DNA of 44,904 nt, taken from positions 1 through 44,904 of IMG/VR virus record IMGVR_UViG_3300033571_022916; one strand, written 5' to 3'. The number at the start of each line of letters is the position of its first letter. The first letter of the stretch is position 1. The position numbers and the translations under genes are program-made. The notes beneath the pieces are model-generated. The model was not told the DNA's origin and did no database searches. It saw only the letters and a program-made list of their open reading frames with translations. Positions 1-8,100 of this stretch are shown here, one piece after another. This DNA comes from a virus.

Positions 1-88
1 GTTCGGAATATAGCATTTAGAATCCCCTGGACAGTACCTTAAAAAGTTATGATAGGTAGTACTGAACTATGCAAAAGGAACTAAGCCC

Positions 89-634
89 ATGTCTACTCTC
101 AGAGATTTACGAACCGCCGCTATCGCGACAGCCGCGAACTTATCGCGACTCATCGCTGAGGGCGCGGATGACGCGGTGCGCGAGGCTGTGGAGCGCGAAT
201 TGCAAGCGGTACAGACAGATATTAAAGACAAAGCCCTGCGGGTGTTGATGGTCGTTGAAGCGCTTGAGGCAGATGCCGAGATGTTTCGCGATGACGCGGC
301 GCAAGCGACGGCGCAAGCGCGGGCGCTGGAATCTCAGGCTAAAAAATTAAAGCAAAGCCTAGGGGAAACAATGTTAGAGGCTGGGGTAGAAAAAATCGCG
401 TCGCCGCTGGGAACAATTAAGCATCAGGTCAAGGATGAATGGAGTCTGAATCTGTTGGTCAGTGTTGACGAGTTGCCTGATGAGTTGGTCAAAAAAACTG
501 TGAATGTGGCAGCGGTTAAAAAGGCTGTGGAGAATGGGTCAGATGTGACGGGATTTGTTAGCTACACTGTCGAATCAGTTTCGAGTGTTCGGCTCTGGAA
601 GAAACGGGCGGCTGATCCTGTAGAAGGCGATTAA
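89..634 (+). CDS. Gp157-like siphovirus protein
   Basis: A 181-residue protein matching the siphovirus Gp157 family pattern. An N-terminal helical segment (about 1-60) is followed by a charged coiled coil (about 60-95, with LEADAEMFRDDA) and the typical motif in which a short GVEKIASPLGTI stretch leads into a small C-terminal domain with DELPDELVKK. Gp157 proteins are widespread in phage early regions, often near recombination or ssDNA-binding genes; their biochemical role is poorly defined. AAAGGA lies about 9 bases before the ATG. The first 250 bases are unusually rich in GCG and CGCGA compared with the neighbouring genes. The gene converges on the minus-strand small-gene series and both could share the hairpin near 712-737. 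Confidence 0.85.
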   Translation: MSTLRDLRTAAIATAANLSRLIAEGADDAVREAVERELQAVQTDIKDKALRVLMVVEALEADAEMFRDDAAQATAQARALESQAKKLKQSLGETMLEAGVEKIASPLGTIKHQVKDEWSLNLLVSVDELPDELVKKTVNVAAVKKAVENGSDVTGFVSYTVESVSSVRLWKKRAADPVEGD

Positions 635-635
635 G

Positions 636-728
636 TTGTTAGCCGCTGGATCGCGATGCCTCGCGGTTTTCGCTGCTGTGGCGGGTGTCGCGATTTGGCG
701 GGTGATGGCACAAAAAAACAGCCCCTGA
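636..728 (+). CDS. Possible 30-residue membrane peptide
   Basis: A short frame starts with TTG two bases after the Gp157 stop, with AAGG 8 bases upstream. It would encode a peptide with one hydrophobic stretch (LAVFAAVAGVAIWRVMA) ending in QKNSP, so a single membrane helix is possible. Its stop codon lies inside the terminator hairpin. The evidence is only the spacing, the ribosome-binding site and the hydrophobic pattern; an overlapping alternative frame is also open, so this may not be translated. Confidence 0.3.
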   Translation: MLAAGSRCLAVFAAVAGVAIWRVMAQKNSP

Positions 729-737
729 TTGAGGCTG
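712..737 (-). terminator. Rho-independent terminator of the small-gene series
   Basis: On the minus strand a CAGCC/GGCTG stem is followed by seven T residues. It lies just downstream of the last minus-strand small gene and opposes the Gp157 gene. Directly beside it, GCTGTATAGAT occurs twice in tandem (734-744 and 745-755). Confidence 0.65.
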
Positions 738-771
738 TATAGATGCTGTATAGATAAGGCTATGGGGTGGG

Positions 772-1074
772 TTAATAGCTTGGCAGATTATTTACTTGGT
801 GATAACCTTGCGGGATCGGAGTATCTTTGGGTAGAGAAAACTCGCAGCCCATGATCCCGTCAATATATCCCGTGTTTCGATAGGTGCGAAATTCAAAATC
901 GCTGTCCGTCAATTCTAGGGAGGGAAAGTCATTTCTAGCCTCTTGCACCAGTTTTTTCGCTGTGGCGAATGAATGGGAATAGGTGTTGAAGTGCAAGTAA
1001 ACGCGAATATTCCGATACTGCTCCTCAAGATGCATTGGGATAAAGCAGTTTTTATGCAGTTGCAAATTAGCCAT
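772..1074 (-). CDS. Hypothetical protein, 100 aa
   Basis: I do not recognise this protein. It is a soluble, histidine- and aromatic-rich protein of 100 residues (QLHKNCFIPMHLEEQ, HFNTYSHSFATAKK) with an alternating pattern suggesting a small alpha/beta fold and no membrane segment. AAAGGT lies about 6 bases before the ATG. It is the last gene of the leftmost minus-strand transcription unit, 43 bases after the 79-residue gene, and is followed by the terminator at 712-737. Confidence 0.6.
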   Translation of the reverse strand: MANLQLHKNCFIPMHLEEQYRNIRVYLHFNTYSHSFATAKKLVQEARNDFPSLELTDSDFEFRTYRNTGYIDGIMGCEFSLPKDTPIPQGYHQVNNLPSY

Positions 1075-1117
1075 ATATACCTTTCAAGTAATTCAAAGTT
1101 TATTCGATCCGAACTGA

Positions 1118-1357
1118 TTAAACGGGGTCAAGTCCGAAATACCACTCTTGATCCCCTTGCTGCACCCAAAACAGTCGCAGGGGTTCGTTGAAGACATTGC
1201 CCTGAATATCTTCGACACCTGGGGGGAGTTCGTCTACCCCTAACTCATACACATCATCTGAGATGACCTCTTGATCGTCAACAATGGTCTGACTGAAATC
1301 AATTTCCGCTTCCCATGATTCACCATTGCGGGAAATCTTGACGTACTGATAAGGCAT
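1118..1357 (-). CDS. Hypothetical acidic protein, 79 aa
   Basis: Unknown small acidic protein (many Asp/Glu; motifs SRNGESWEAEIDFSQTIVDD and DELPPGVEDIQGNV), no membrane segment. AGGA precedes the ATG by about 9 bases. It sits in the same minus-strand unit as the 212-residue gene upstream (77-base gap) and the 100-residue gene downstream. Small acidic early phage proteins often bind and inhibit host proteins, but nothing in the sequence shows a target. Confidence 0.6.
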   Translation of the reverse strand: MPYQYVKISRNGESWEAEIDFSQTIVDDQEVISDDVYELGVDELPPGVEDIQGNVFNEPLRLFWVQQGDQEWYFGLDPV

Positions 1358-1434
1358 TTGTTTGATCCTGTGAGTGAGATGTTAATAAGGTGTCAGCAAA
1401 ATATTAGGCAATGTCGGCAACATTTTCAAAGGCA

Positions 1435-2073
1435 TCACGCCGCCACTTTTGCCCTATACCTTTTCCCAGATTTATAAGGCAGATAAACCGCCGATTCGTA
1501 GCAGTCTTTTGCTTGGCAGTGCCCCCAAGCGAGTTGACAGCAGTCTAAAAGCTCTTGGTAAATTTCTTCACCGCCAAAGGCTAAGCTACCCTTGAGACTT
1601 TGCATACAGTAGGCTTTTAAATTGATCGACTGATGTCCGTTGATATAGCACTGAAACCGATATTTCTCACGGTTAGGTAAGGTTACAACCACCCACACCT
1701 TACCGCTTTTGTTTACGGCGTTTAGACAATCTTCTAACTGTTCAATGCTGTCAAATTGCGCCCCGATGATTTCACCGATCTCAGCGTCAACGACTTCACA
1801 GCCGTCTTGGTTTTCTGCAACTTCATCAACGCTTACAGGCTCGGCGGCGGCAACTTCTACCACATCGCTCTTAAGAACAATATCGCCTTGATCGTCAATA
1901 GTTACAGACGTGTTTTCTTCGCCATCAACCTTAAGACTCCAAGGGGTCAAAGCGCCGCTTAGCAAACCCTCCATAGCTTTGACCTTAGAGGTGCGCCCGA
2001 ACCAAAGCCCATTGCCACGATAGTAATACTCTTTGCCATTGCTAACTACTTTTTTGATACGGTTGTCTTGCAT
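1435..2073 (-). CDS. Hypothetical protein, 212 aa
   Basis: Unknown protein with two apparent parts. The N-terminal 75 residues contain a short beta-rich segment (KKVVSNGKEYYYRGNGLWFG) followed by an acidic linker rich in Val, Glu and Asp. The C-terminal 110 residues hold several cysteines (CLNAV, FQCYI, YCMQ, DCCQLAWGHC, KDCYES) in a compact domain. No known enzyme motif was seen. It is the first gene behind the promoter at 2102-2130, with a 29-base leader and no strong Shine-Dalgarno sequence; GCGAG is the only purine-rich candidate. Confidence 0.6.
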   Translation of the reverse strand: MQDNRIKKVVSNGKEYYYRGNGLWFGRTSKVKAMEGLLSGALTPWSLKVDGEENTSVTIDDQGDIVLKSDVVEVAAAEPVSVDEVAENQDGCEVVDAEIGEIIGAQFDSIEQLEDCLNAVNKSGKVWVVVTLPNREKYRFQCYINGHQSINLKAYCMQSLKGSLAFGGEEIYQELLDCCQLAWGHCQAKDCYESAVYLPYKSGKRYRAKVAA

Positions 2074-2101
2074 TTGCTTACTCGCTTAATTCAATATATT
2101 G

Positions 2102-2130
2102 ATATTAATGGATAGACGGTCAACTGTCAA
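2102..2130 (-). promoter_or_regulatory. Sigma70-type promoter P1 with shared operator block
   Basis: On the minus strand TTGACA and TAATAT are separated by 17 bases. The spacer contains TGACCGTCTATCCA (2109-2122), which recurs in two further promoters at 2832-2861 and 3465-3494. An AAAATATTTT stretch lies upstream of the -35 box, resembling an UP element. Confidence 0.8.
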
Positions 2131-2157
2131 GCGCTTCACCCAAAATATTTTAAAGCC

Positions 2158-2182
2158 AAAAAACGCCCCATTTTCAGGGGCG
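2158..2182 (-). terminator. Terminator between small transcription units
   Basis: On the minus strand a CGCCCC/GGGGCG stem with a 7-base loop is followed by six T residues. It ends the unit 2795-2197 and lies about 30 bases upstream of promoter P1, forming a compact terminator-promoter module. Confidence 0.8.
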
Positions 2183-2196
2183 CAAGTCAAAGGCGA

Positions 2197-2352
2197 TCAC
2201 CGCCCCTCTTTATCCTCGGATCGCTTACGTCGCATATAATCGCGTTTTGCGATCCGCTGTTTCTCGCGTTGCTCAGCGGTCATGCTTTGCGCCCATTTAC
2301 GCTTACGGGCGCGTCCTTTGTCTGATTTTTCGTATTTGGTGTTAGAGTCCAT
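2197..2352 (-). CDS. Small basic protein, 51 aa
   Basis: A 51-residue, very basic protein with ordered charge (KGRARKRKWAQSMTAEQR, then KRDYMRRKRSEDKEGR), probably helical and nucleic-acid binding. It starts 5 bases after the stop of the 145-residue gene, so the two are probably cotranscribed, and it ends 15 bases before the terminator at 2158-2182. Short Arg/Lys-rich proteins with this central EQR-KQRIAKRDYMR style are familiar among phage hypothetical proteins, but no function is established. Its real coding status is supported by position, charge pattern and tight spacing. Confidence 0.6.
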   Translation of the reverse strand: MDSNTKYEKSDKGRARKRKWAQSMTAEQREKQRIAKRDYMRRKRSEDKEGR

Positions 2353-2357
2353 GTCGA

Positions 2358-2795
2358 TTATCCGTCAGCACGTACAACTTTTAACAAATTCCCTTTTTCG
2401 CTAAGGCTTACACGGTACAAGTTTTTACCTTTTGGTCTACGGATTAAAAAACGTCCTGCAATACCGTTTTGCTTCAGGTGTTTTCCAGTGTTTGGATACT
2501 GCTGGGAGATTTCAGCCACTGTTTCATACAGCAACACATCATAAACGATCCCGTCCACTTTGATGAATTGCATTACCTTCATTGCTTTGTGATCGACCTC
2601 CTTTCTGGGTTTTGCCTCAGGCTGTGATGTCAGGCTGTAGTCCCAAGGATTAAGAATCCAGCCATCTTCAATGTTTTTACTGTAACCAATTACAGCCCTT
2701 TGTCCAACCTCTAAAACTCTTTTCCGCACCTCTTCAGGGGTAGCAAAAGATTCATTGTTTACGCAATTTACCGACTGAATTTGAAGTGTGTACAT
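2358..2795 (-). CDS. Hypothetical protein, 145 aa
   Basis: Unknown soluble protein. The C-terminal half reads like a small DNA- or RNA-binding domain: VDGIVYDVLLYETVAEISQQYP resembles a recognition-helix region and is followed by basic segments (RFLIRRPKGKNLYRVS). The N-terminal part (1-60) is beta-rich. It is transcribed from promoter P2 (36-base leader) and followed at 5 bases by the 51-residue basic protein. The basic tail and helix-turn-helix-like spacing suggest a regulator, but I cannot assign a family. Confidence 0.6.
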   Translation of the reverse strand: MYTLQIQSVNCVNNESFATPEEVRKRVLEVGQRAVIGYSKNIEDGWILNPWDYSLTSQPEAKPRKEVDHKAMKVMQFIKVDGIVYDVLLYETVAEISQQYPNTGKHLKQNGIAGRFLIRRPKGKNLYRVSLSEKGNLLKVVRADG

Positions 2796-2831
2796 TTTCT
2801 TGACCCGCTATTTGCTTAATTCGATAAATCA

Positions 2832-2861
2832 ATATTAATGGATAGACGGTCACCGCGTCAA
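2832..2861 (-). promoter_or_regulatory. Sigma70-type promoter P2 with shared operator block
   Basis: On the minus strand TTGACG and TAATAT are separated by 18 bases, with the same TGACCGTCTATCCA block as P1 and P3. Upstream of the -35 box P2 and P3 also share AAAGTAC and an AAATATTTT stretch. Confidence 0.8.
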
Positions 2862-2885
2862 GTACTTTGTACAAAATATTTTTAA

Positions 2886-2920
2886 AACAAAAAAACGCCC
2901 CTAAAAATGAGGGCGTTTTT
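2886..2920 (-). terminator. Terminator downstream of the 163-aa gene
   Basis: AAAAACGCCC (2891-2900) pairs with GGGCGTTTTT (2911-2920), a perfect 10-bp stem that works in either direction. On the minus strand it ends the unit 3430-2939 and lies 25 bases before promoter P2. Confidence 0.85.
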
Positions 2921-2938
2921 ATAGGTGAATAAATCAGA

Positions 2939-3430
2939 TTATTGTTTGCATTGCCCCTTAATAGGTCCTAAGCTAGAGCAGTTTTTGGCGATGTTTAAAC
3001 AGTAGGCTTGACTGTCGAAATCGCCATCAAAGAGGGCGTTTTCCGCCCAATCAGACAAAGACACAACGGCATTAGCCCCAGCGCTATCGCCATGATTTTC
3101 TTTGACGTACTGAAGCACGTCGGTTAAATACTGAGGTGAAAACAATCGGGTTACATCAACATTTTTTAAACGGCTTTCAACCCGCTCACCTTGAAATACG
3201 ATTGATACAGGTTCAACGTCATCAGCATAATCGCCATAGGTATCAGCAAGATCGCGGTAGCCACGATATTTCTTGACAATCGCCTGAATGAGGGGCTGTT
3301 GAACCCCGTCCATGTACACGATCTTAATGGAATTGCAGTCATGCTTTACCGTGAATTTAACGCTGGGGTAGGATGCCTTAAGATCCTTTCTCACTTGCTT
3401 TACGATTTCCTTGACTTCAACTGTTTTCAT
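2939..3430 (-). CDS. Hypothetical protein, 163 aa
   Basis: Unknown protein with an N-terminal domain (about 1-105) that reads as KTVEVKEIVKQVRKDLKAS, then KFTVKHDCNSIKIVYMDGV and YRGYRDLADTYGDYADDVEP. This resembles the large polyvalent-protein-associated domain LPD29 (KQVRKELKAAFPGVKFSVR type), found in phage and plasmid polyproteins; the resemblance is from memory of the pattern. The C-terminal third contains three cysteines. It is a single-gene unit from promoter P3, closed by the terminator at 2886-2920. Confidence 0.6.
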   Translation of the reverse strand: MKTVEVKEIVKQVRKDLKASYPSVKFTVKHDCNSIKIVYMDGVQQPLIQAIVKKYRGYRDLADTYGDYADDVEPVSIVFQGERVESRLKNVDVTRLFSPQYLTDVLQYVKENHGDSAGANAVVSLSDWAENALFDGDFDSQAYCLNIAKNCSSLGPIKGQCKQ

Positions 3431-3464
3431 TTGCTTGCTCGCTTAATTCAATTTCAATAAATCA

Positions 3465-3494
3465 ATATTAGTGGATAGACGGTCATCGCGTCAA
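3465..3494 (-). promoter_or_regulatory. Sigma70-type promoter P3 with shared operator block
   Basis: On the minus strand TTGACG and TAATAT are separated by 18 bases with the shared TGACCGTCTATCCA block; the flank upstream of the -35 box is nearly identical to P2. It abuts the 3' end of the ribbon-helix-helix gene. Confidence 0.8.
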
Positions 3495-3515
3495 GTACTT
3501 TGCCAAAAAATATTT

Positions 3516-3710
3516 TTATAGGCTATCCCCTCCTAAGTGCTCTTGCACCAACCGCTCGACAATCTCGGATCTGCTAACCCGCGATTCCGCAGCGGCGCGG
3601 TCTAATCGCGCTATCGTGTCAGGGCGTAGCGCGACGGGTACGCTACGCTTTTTGAGGGTCGCGTCCATTTTGCGCCGACCGCTGTTCTCCCGAATGCCGC
3701 CTCTTGCCAT
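3516..3710 (-). CDS. Ribbon-helix-helix transcriptional regulator
   Basis: A 64-residue protein. The N-terminus (GGIRENSGRRK) is basic and flexible. Residues 20-60 fit a ribbon-helix-helix (CopG/Arc-type) DNA-binding fold: beta strand RSVPVALRPDTIARLD, then AAESRVSRSEIVERLVQEHL. Such dimers bind short repeated operators, often spanning a promoter. It is encoded directly upstream of promoter P3, which makes it a candidate regulator of the P1-P3 operator block and of its own promoter. The gene itself is rich in CGCGA compared with its AT-rich surroundings. The function as a regulator is well supported; the target is inference. Confidence 0.75.
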   Translation of the reverse strand: MARGGIRENSGRRKMDATLKKRSVPVALRPDTIARLDRAAAESRVSRSEIVERLVQEHLGGDSL

Positions 3711-3739
3711 GTCTGCACCTTAGCTTAATATACGTGGCT

Positions 3740-3770
3740 ATTGTACAGTAATTATTTTAGGTTTTGTCAA
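3740..3770 (-). promoter_or_regulatory. Promoter of the ribbon-helix-helix gene
   Basis: On the minus strand TTGACA is followed 19 bases later by TACAAT, a slightly long spacing. The block TTGTTGACAAAACCTAAAA (minus strand, 3773-3755) is identical over 19 bases to the block at 4834-4852 in front of the 66-residue gene. Confidence 0.6.
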
Positions 3771-3794
3771 CAATAAAATATATTGGTTTGGTTA

Positions 3795-3824
3795 TTGACG
3801 AAATCAATTAAATCATGGGAATAT
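3795..3824 (+). promoter_or_regulatory. Candidate promoter of the DNA ligase gene
   Basis: TTGACG and GAATAT are separated by 18 bases in the divergent region. The -10 box resembles the TAATAT boxes of the other early promoters. Confidence 0.5.
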
Positions 3825-3859
3825 GCCTATTAAATTAGAACAGCAAAACCCACAAACCT

Positions 3860-4738
3860 ATGACTTATCCAGTAATGACCTGTAGCTCATCATTCCCTGC
3901 AAGAATTTTTTACCCCGCTATGGCGCAAACCAAGTGTGACGGGATGCGGGTCAATGTTCATATAACGGGTGGGGCGGTTGAGGGCTATTATTCCCGTACA
4001 GGGAAAAAGCTGAATTTGCCTCAGTTGGATCAGCACTTTCAAAACATCTCAGGGGATTGGGTCCTTGACGGCGAGTTATTAGTACTTAAAGATGGTGCAG
4101 TACTGCCAAGACAGATTGGTAATGGCATTTTGCGGAAAGCCTTGAAGGGCGCAATAGCGGATGATGTGCAAGCGGTTTTGTGGGATGCAATCCCCTATGA
4201 GCATTTTGTCGATGGCTACAGCCCGTTAGAGTACAGCGAACGCTGGGACACCTTGACGAATTTGATCGAAGGGTCTGAAAACGTCAAACTGGTTGACTGC
4301 CAATGGTGCAACAACGCCCGTGAAGTGTTGGATGTGTACCACCAAAGGCTAGCGTGTGGACTGGAAGGGGTGGTAGTTAAAGCCCCTAACGGTTTCTGGG
4401 AAGCCAAGAAAGTGCAACATCAGGCTAAGCTTAAAGCGGAGCTTGAGGCAGATCTAAAGGTGGTCAAGGTGGTTGGCGGTTCTGGGAAATTCGAGGGGCA
4501 GCTAGGGGCGTTGACCTGTGAATCCGCCGACGGTAAAGTGCGGGTGTCTGTGGGCGTAGGTTTTTCGAGTCAAGAGCGAATCGATTTATTTAGCCAAGAT
4601 TTGATTGGCAAAATTGTTACAGTCCGATATAACTCAGTGATGGCAAATGGAGCGGATTTCAGGGAATCACTGTTTTTGCCAGTGTTTATCGAGGTCAGAG
4701 ATGACAAGGATCATGCAGACATGTCTGAAGATTTGTAA
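3860..4738 (+). CDS. ATP-dependent DNA ligase
   Basis: A 292-residue ligase that seals nicks in duplex DNA using ATP through a lysyl-adenylate. Motif I is KCDGMR with the adenylated lysine at about residue 25. Motif III (VLDGELL) has Glu at about 72, motif IV reads LEGVVVK near 170, and motif V has the K-x-E-L-E-A-D-L-K pattern near 190. The C-terminal 95 residues fit an OB domain (GKFEGQLGALTCES to GKIVTVRYN). The length is close to the compact Chlorella-virus-type ligases and a little shorter than T7 ligase. No Shine-Dalgarno is visible before the ATG. It is a monocistronic plus-strand gene between the candidate promoter at 3795 and the terminator at 4774. Confidence 0.9.
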   Translation: MTYPVMTCSSSFPARIFYPAMAQTKCDGMRVNVHITGGAVEGYYSRTGKKLNLPQLDQHFQNISGDWVLDGELLVLKDGAVLPRQIGNGILRKALKGAIADDVQAVLWDAIPYEHFVDGYSPLEYSERWDTLTNLIEGSENVKLVDCQWCNNAREVLDVYHQRLACGLEGVVVKAPNGFWEAKKVQHQAKLKAELEADLKVVKVVGGSGKFEGQLGALTCESADGKVRVSVGVGFSSQERIDLFSQDLIGKIVTVRYNSVMANGADFRESLFLPVFIEVRDDKDHADMSEDL

Positions 4739-4773
4739 GTGATGTTGCTGTAACGCCTCAAGCCAATACCTCT

Positions 4774-4811
4774 AACACCCGTTACACTTTCAAAGGTAGC
4801 GGGTGTTTTGC
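4774..4811 (+). terminator. Terminator of the ligase gene
   Basis: AACACCCGTTAC pairs with GTAGCGGGTGTT and is followed by TTTTG. The loop and 3' arm (TTTCAAAGGTAGCGGGTGTT) resemble those of the terminator at 5111-5148. Confidence 0.85.
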
Positions 4812-4836
4812 TGTTTAAAACAATTCGATTTAATTG

Positions 4837-4866
4837 TTGACAAAACCTAAAACGCAATACTAATAT
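4837..4866 (+). promoter_or_regulatory. Promoter of the 66-aa gene
   Basis: TTGACA and TAATAT are separated by 18 bases, an excellent sigma70-type match. The -35 region lies in the 19-base block shared with the ribbon-helix-helix promoter. Confidence 0.8.
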
Positions 4867-4889
4867 AAGGCATCGAGTTAAGCAAAGCC

Positions 4890-5090
4890 ATGAACGCAGA
4901 CCAAATTGAGTATTTAAATCGGATCAACGAATTTGTGATCGCACACAGAAGCGACCTAGAGGCTATCAAGCCGCTTCAGCAGTGGACTTCACAAGAAATC
5001 ATGAAGGCATTTTTACAGTGGCAGATGGAATTGTTAAACAGAATCCAAGCTGACGACAACACGGTTAATGAGGTAATTACACTAATTTAG
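4890..5090 (+). CDS. Hypothetical protein, 66 aa
   Basis: Unknown, probably all-helical acidic protein (NADQIEYLNRINEFVIAHR, then WTSQEIMKAFLQWQMELLNR). It has its own strong promoter and is closed by a bidirectional terminator, so it is a monocistronic early gene. The leader ends in GAGTTAAGCAAAGCC, similar to the leaders of the P1-P3 genes. No function can be assigned. Confidence 0.6.
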   Translation: MNADQIEYLNRINEFVIAHRSDLEAIKPLQQWTSQEIMKAFLQWQMELLNRIQADDNTVNEVITLI

Positions 5091-5110
5091 TCCAGCAAAC
5101 AGCAAACGAT

Positions 5111-5148
5111 AAAACGCCCGTCAAACCATCAAAGGTAACGGGCGTTTT
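5111..5148. terminator. Bidirectional terminator between convergent genes
   Basis: AAAACGCCCGT (5111-5121) pairs perfectly with ACGGGCGTTTT (5138-5148). The arms provide T tracts in both directions, so it can end the 66-residue gene on the plus strand and the tape measure gene on the minus strand, whose stop codon is 6 bases away. Confidence 0.9.
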
Positions 5149-5153
5149 GCTGA

Positions 5154-8100
5154 TTACCTAAACCGATCAGCCCGTCTAGTTGCCTCAGCTTGCTCTAACG
5201 CGATTTGTTGCGACGATTTGCGAAGCGTATCGCTATTAGGGATATTGTAGCTATTGCTCACGTTAACCACCGTAGCGCGACCCTCGCGACTATCAGCGGC
5301 GGTCGCGTAATCACGCGGGGCAACCGCGATTGGCGTAGACGCGGTGAGATCGGACAGCAGCCCTAAGCCTAGGCGCGTCACGCGATCCGCTGGTACGACG
5401 TACTCACCGCGATGCACGATACCCGCGACTTCGTGCTTCGCGCCGTCGCCGGTGTAGCCACCTTCAGAAAATCCAAATAGACCAGCAAGGCTAAACCCTG
5501 ACTTAACCCCTAGATCGGCAATGCTAGACACCATAGATGGCTGTGCCTGAGGTTGGAACATAGAACCAAAATTAATAGCGGGGGCGGTCATGGGACTGAC
5601 GGGGGATTGACCAAAGAGGCTGCCTAGGTTAAAGCCAAATCCACTGATGCCCGCACCCATTAATGACGGCTGCTGACTGCCTAGCATGGACCCGAAGCCG
5701 TTGTTAGTAGACCCGCCCAATCCCAGCAATTGCTTTAGATCTGTAAAGAAACCTTGTGCCGCTATCTGTGCCCAGCTTTTCAGGATGGATTTAGCGAGAT
5801 CGGCAAAGGCATCACCAATGGATTTCGTTCCCGTGAAAATATCATCAACCAAGGTTCCAAAGGATTTATCAGCAACCTCTAAAACGGTTTCCCCTAAATC
5901 CTTAAACTCTTTCCGCAAATTGTCTAATTTAATCTCTTGAGTCTTGAGTAAGATTTCCCTCAGGGTTTGGATTTGCGCCACCGTCTTACCCTCTTGTGCC
6001 AATGCTTGCATAGCGGCGGGCGTTCCAGACAGTAAGAAGTTATAGCGCTCTAACTGAACATTGGTATCAGCGATAATCTTGGCTCTACCAGCCTCACGAC
6101 GGAACGAAGCGGCGTTAAAAATACCGCCCTGCTTCTCCAATCGAGCCGCTTGCAATTCGATCAGTTCGCCCCTCGATGAGGTCACCTCTTGAGTTGCCTT
6201 AAGTTCTCTTTGCCGCTCTTGCTGTCTCACCGCTGTTTCACGGGATTTTAATAGCTTAGCTTCATCCTCTTGTCGCTGCCTTGTTTCATTAATTCGTGAT
6301 TGGATTTCATTGATTCTAACGGGCTGTCCGTTTGCCCCAAATGCTATGGGACTGGTTGCCTGAAGCCGCTGTAAATCAGCCGTGCGGGTATCCTGTGCCG
6401 CTTTTAATTCCGCCTGCTGTGCGGTCAATTGAGTTCTTAGTGTGACGATTTTATTTGCATCGCTAGCACTGGTAGCAAGTCGTAGATCCTCTTCTGTAGC
6501 CCTGATTTTGTTCCTTAGATCCGCCTCTTTGTTATTAAAATCAGCCTCAATTTTGCGCTTGGCTTCAGTATATTCTGCCAATTCCGCTGCAATTTCGCGC
6601 CGTGCTGTGACCAGTTCCCTGTAGAGATTTGCCAATTCTGTGCGATAGGTTGCCACTTGGCTGTTCCGTTCTTTCTCGATAGCGGTCAATTCGGGATTTT
6701 GCAAGCTTGGAGCCGCTGCCTGTCTCAGGTCAAATTGCCGGATCGCCTGTTGCTGAGTAATAGTATCTCTGGTCTGTTCAAATTGAGAAATCTGTGCAAG
6801 CCGCTGGTCTCTGAGTTTTGCGATTTTGGCTAAGATTTCCTGCTGTTTCACATATTCTGCATTTGCTCTTTGGATCGAGTCAACTTGCGCCGCTCCATCC
6901 CTAATAGCCTGTTGGTTGGCATTATTAATATTTTGCCGCTGAGTATTAATACTTGTCTGTAAATCAAGAATCCGCTTAGTAGACTGTTCAATGGTTGCTT
7001 GAGCCTGACTTGCCTCAGCAGCGGCATTTAAAACATTAACAAGTTGTGGGCTGGTAGAACCCGCCTGAGAAGCGAACTCTCTCAAGACCTTAGGATCTAC
7101 CCCAGCGAGTTCGGTGGCAGTAACAGGTTTTTTGCTGTCAGCACTTCGCAACTGTTCAAGCCCTCGATTAGCAACAGTATTACTACGCAATAATTGCAAT
7201 GCAGCGGGATTGCTATTAAGCCGTCCCAACGCCGTCGCCAATTCACCCTGAGCCTGACGAAGTGCCGCCTCTCGAAGCGCTAGCTCTGCCTGCTGTGACT
7301 GCAATTGACGGGTTTGCTCAGCCGTAAATTGCGCTGGGGTGCGATTAGGAGCCTGCGCCCTAACAGCATAAGGCGTAGGCATCTGAAAGATTTTGGTTAG
7401 AGCCTCAGGGGTTTGATTTTCCTCTCTTACAATATGGAAGTAGTTTTCGTTTGAGGCTCTCTGTGGATCGTAGGTATCGTAATCAGCGGGTCCCTTTCCT
7501 GTTGCCACCCGATTCGCAATTTCTTCTACACCCTTAAATGAGATTCTGCCCCTCAAAAACTGCCTAGAGTTTTCTCTCATTTCAGGATTATTTAAATCCT
7601 TGATGAATTGCTCATAAGCCGCCTCTGCATCTTTTCGAGGGATTTTGCGCTGACTGACCAGAAAATCAATTGCGGTTTGACGGTCTCTAATTGTCTTAGG
7701 ATCGATTCCAAAATATGGGGCAAACTGCTTATCCTGAAAAGCGGTTTCTGTAATATTCTGCCCAAATGGGAACAAACCCGCCCTAGTCGCGTTAATGCGA
7801 TTGAACACGGTTTGTGCGACATCAACGCGACCTTGACGCGAAGGCGCTTCGGCAACCGCTAGCGCCGCGAGTTGCGCTAATTCGGTTGGCGGGATCGTGA
7901 GTTGTGCGACGGGCCCGACTTGGCGTAATAGCGATGCACCCGCGCCCCGCGTTTGCGCTAAACTCGCTGAGGGTTTGACGGTTGGGGCGGCTCCTATTGT
8001 GCCACCGACTCTGATAGCGTCTCTTAGATCCGCCCTGGAATCAGGATCAACTTTTTGATCGTTAACATAGAGTTCAAGGTGCAAATGAGGACCTGTTGAG

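Noticed and set aside
32-63. CAGTAC/GTACTG inverted repeat and TATGAT box before the first gene
   Set aside because: The repeat arms are only 6 bases and no -35 box lies at proper spacing, so an operator or promoter cannot be supported.
638-737. tRNA or structured RNA in the GC-rich gap after the Gp157 gene
   Set aside because: No cloverleaf arms or T-loop sequence are present; the stretch is better explained by the small TTG frame, a CGCGA patch and the terminator.
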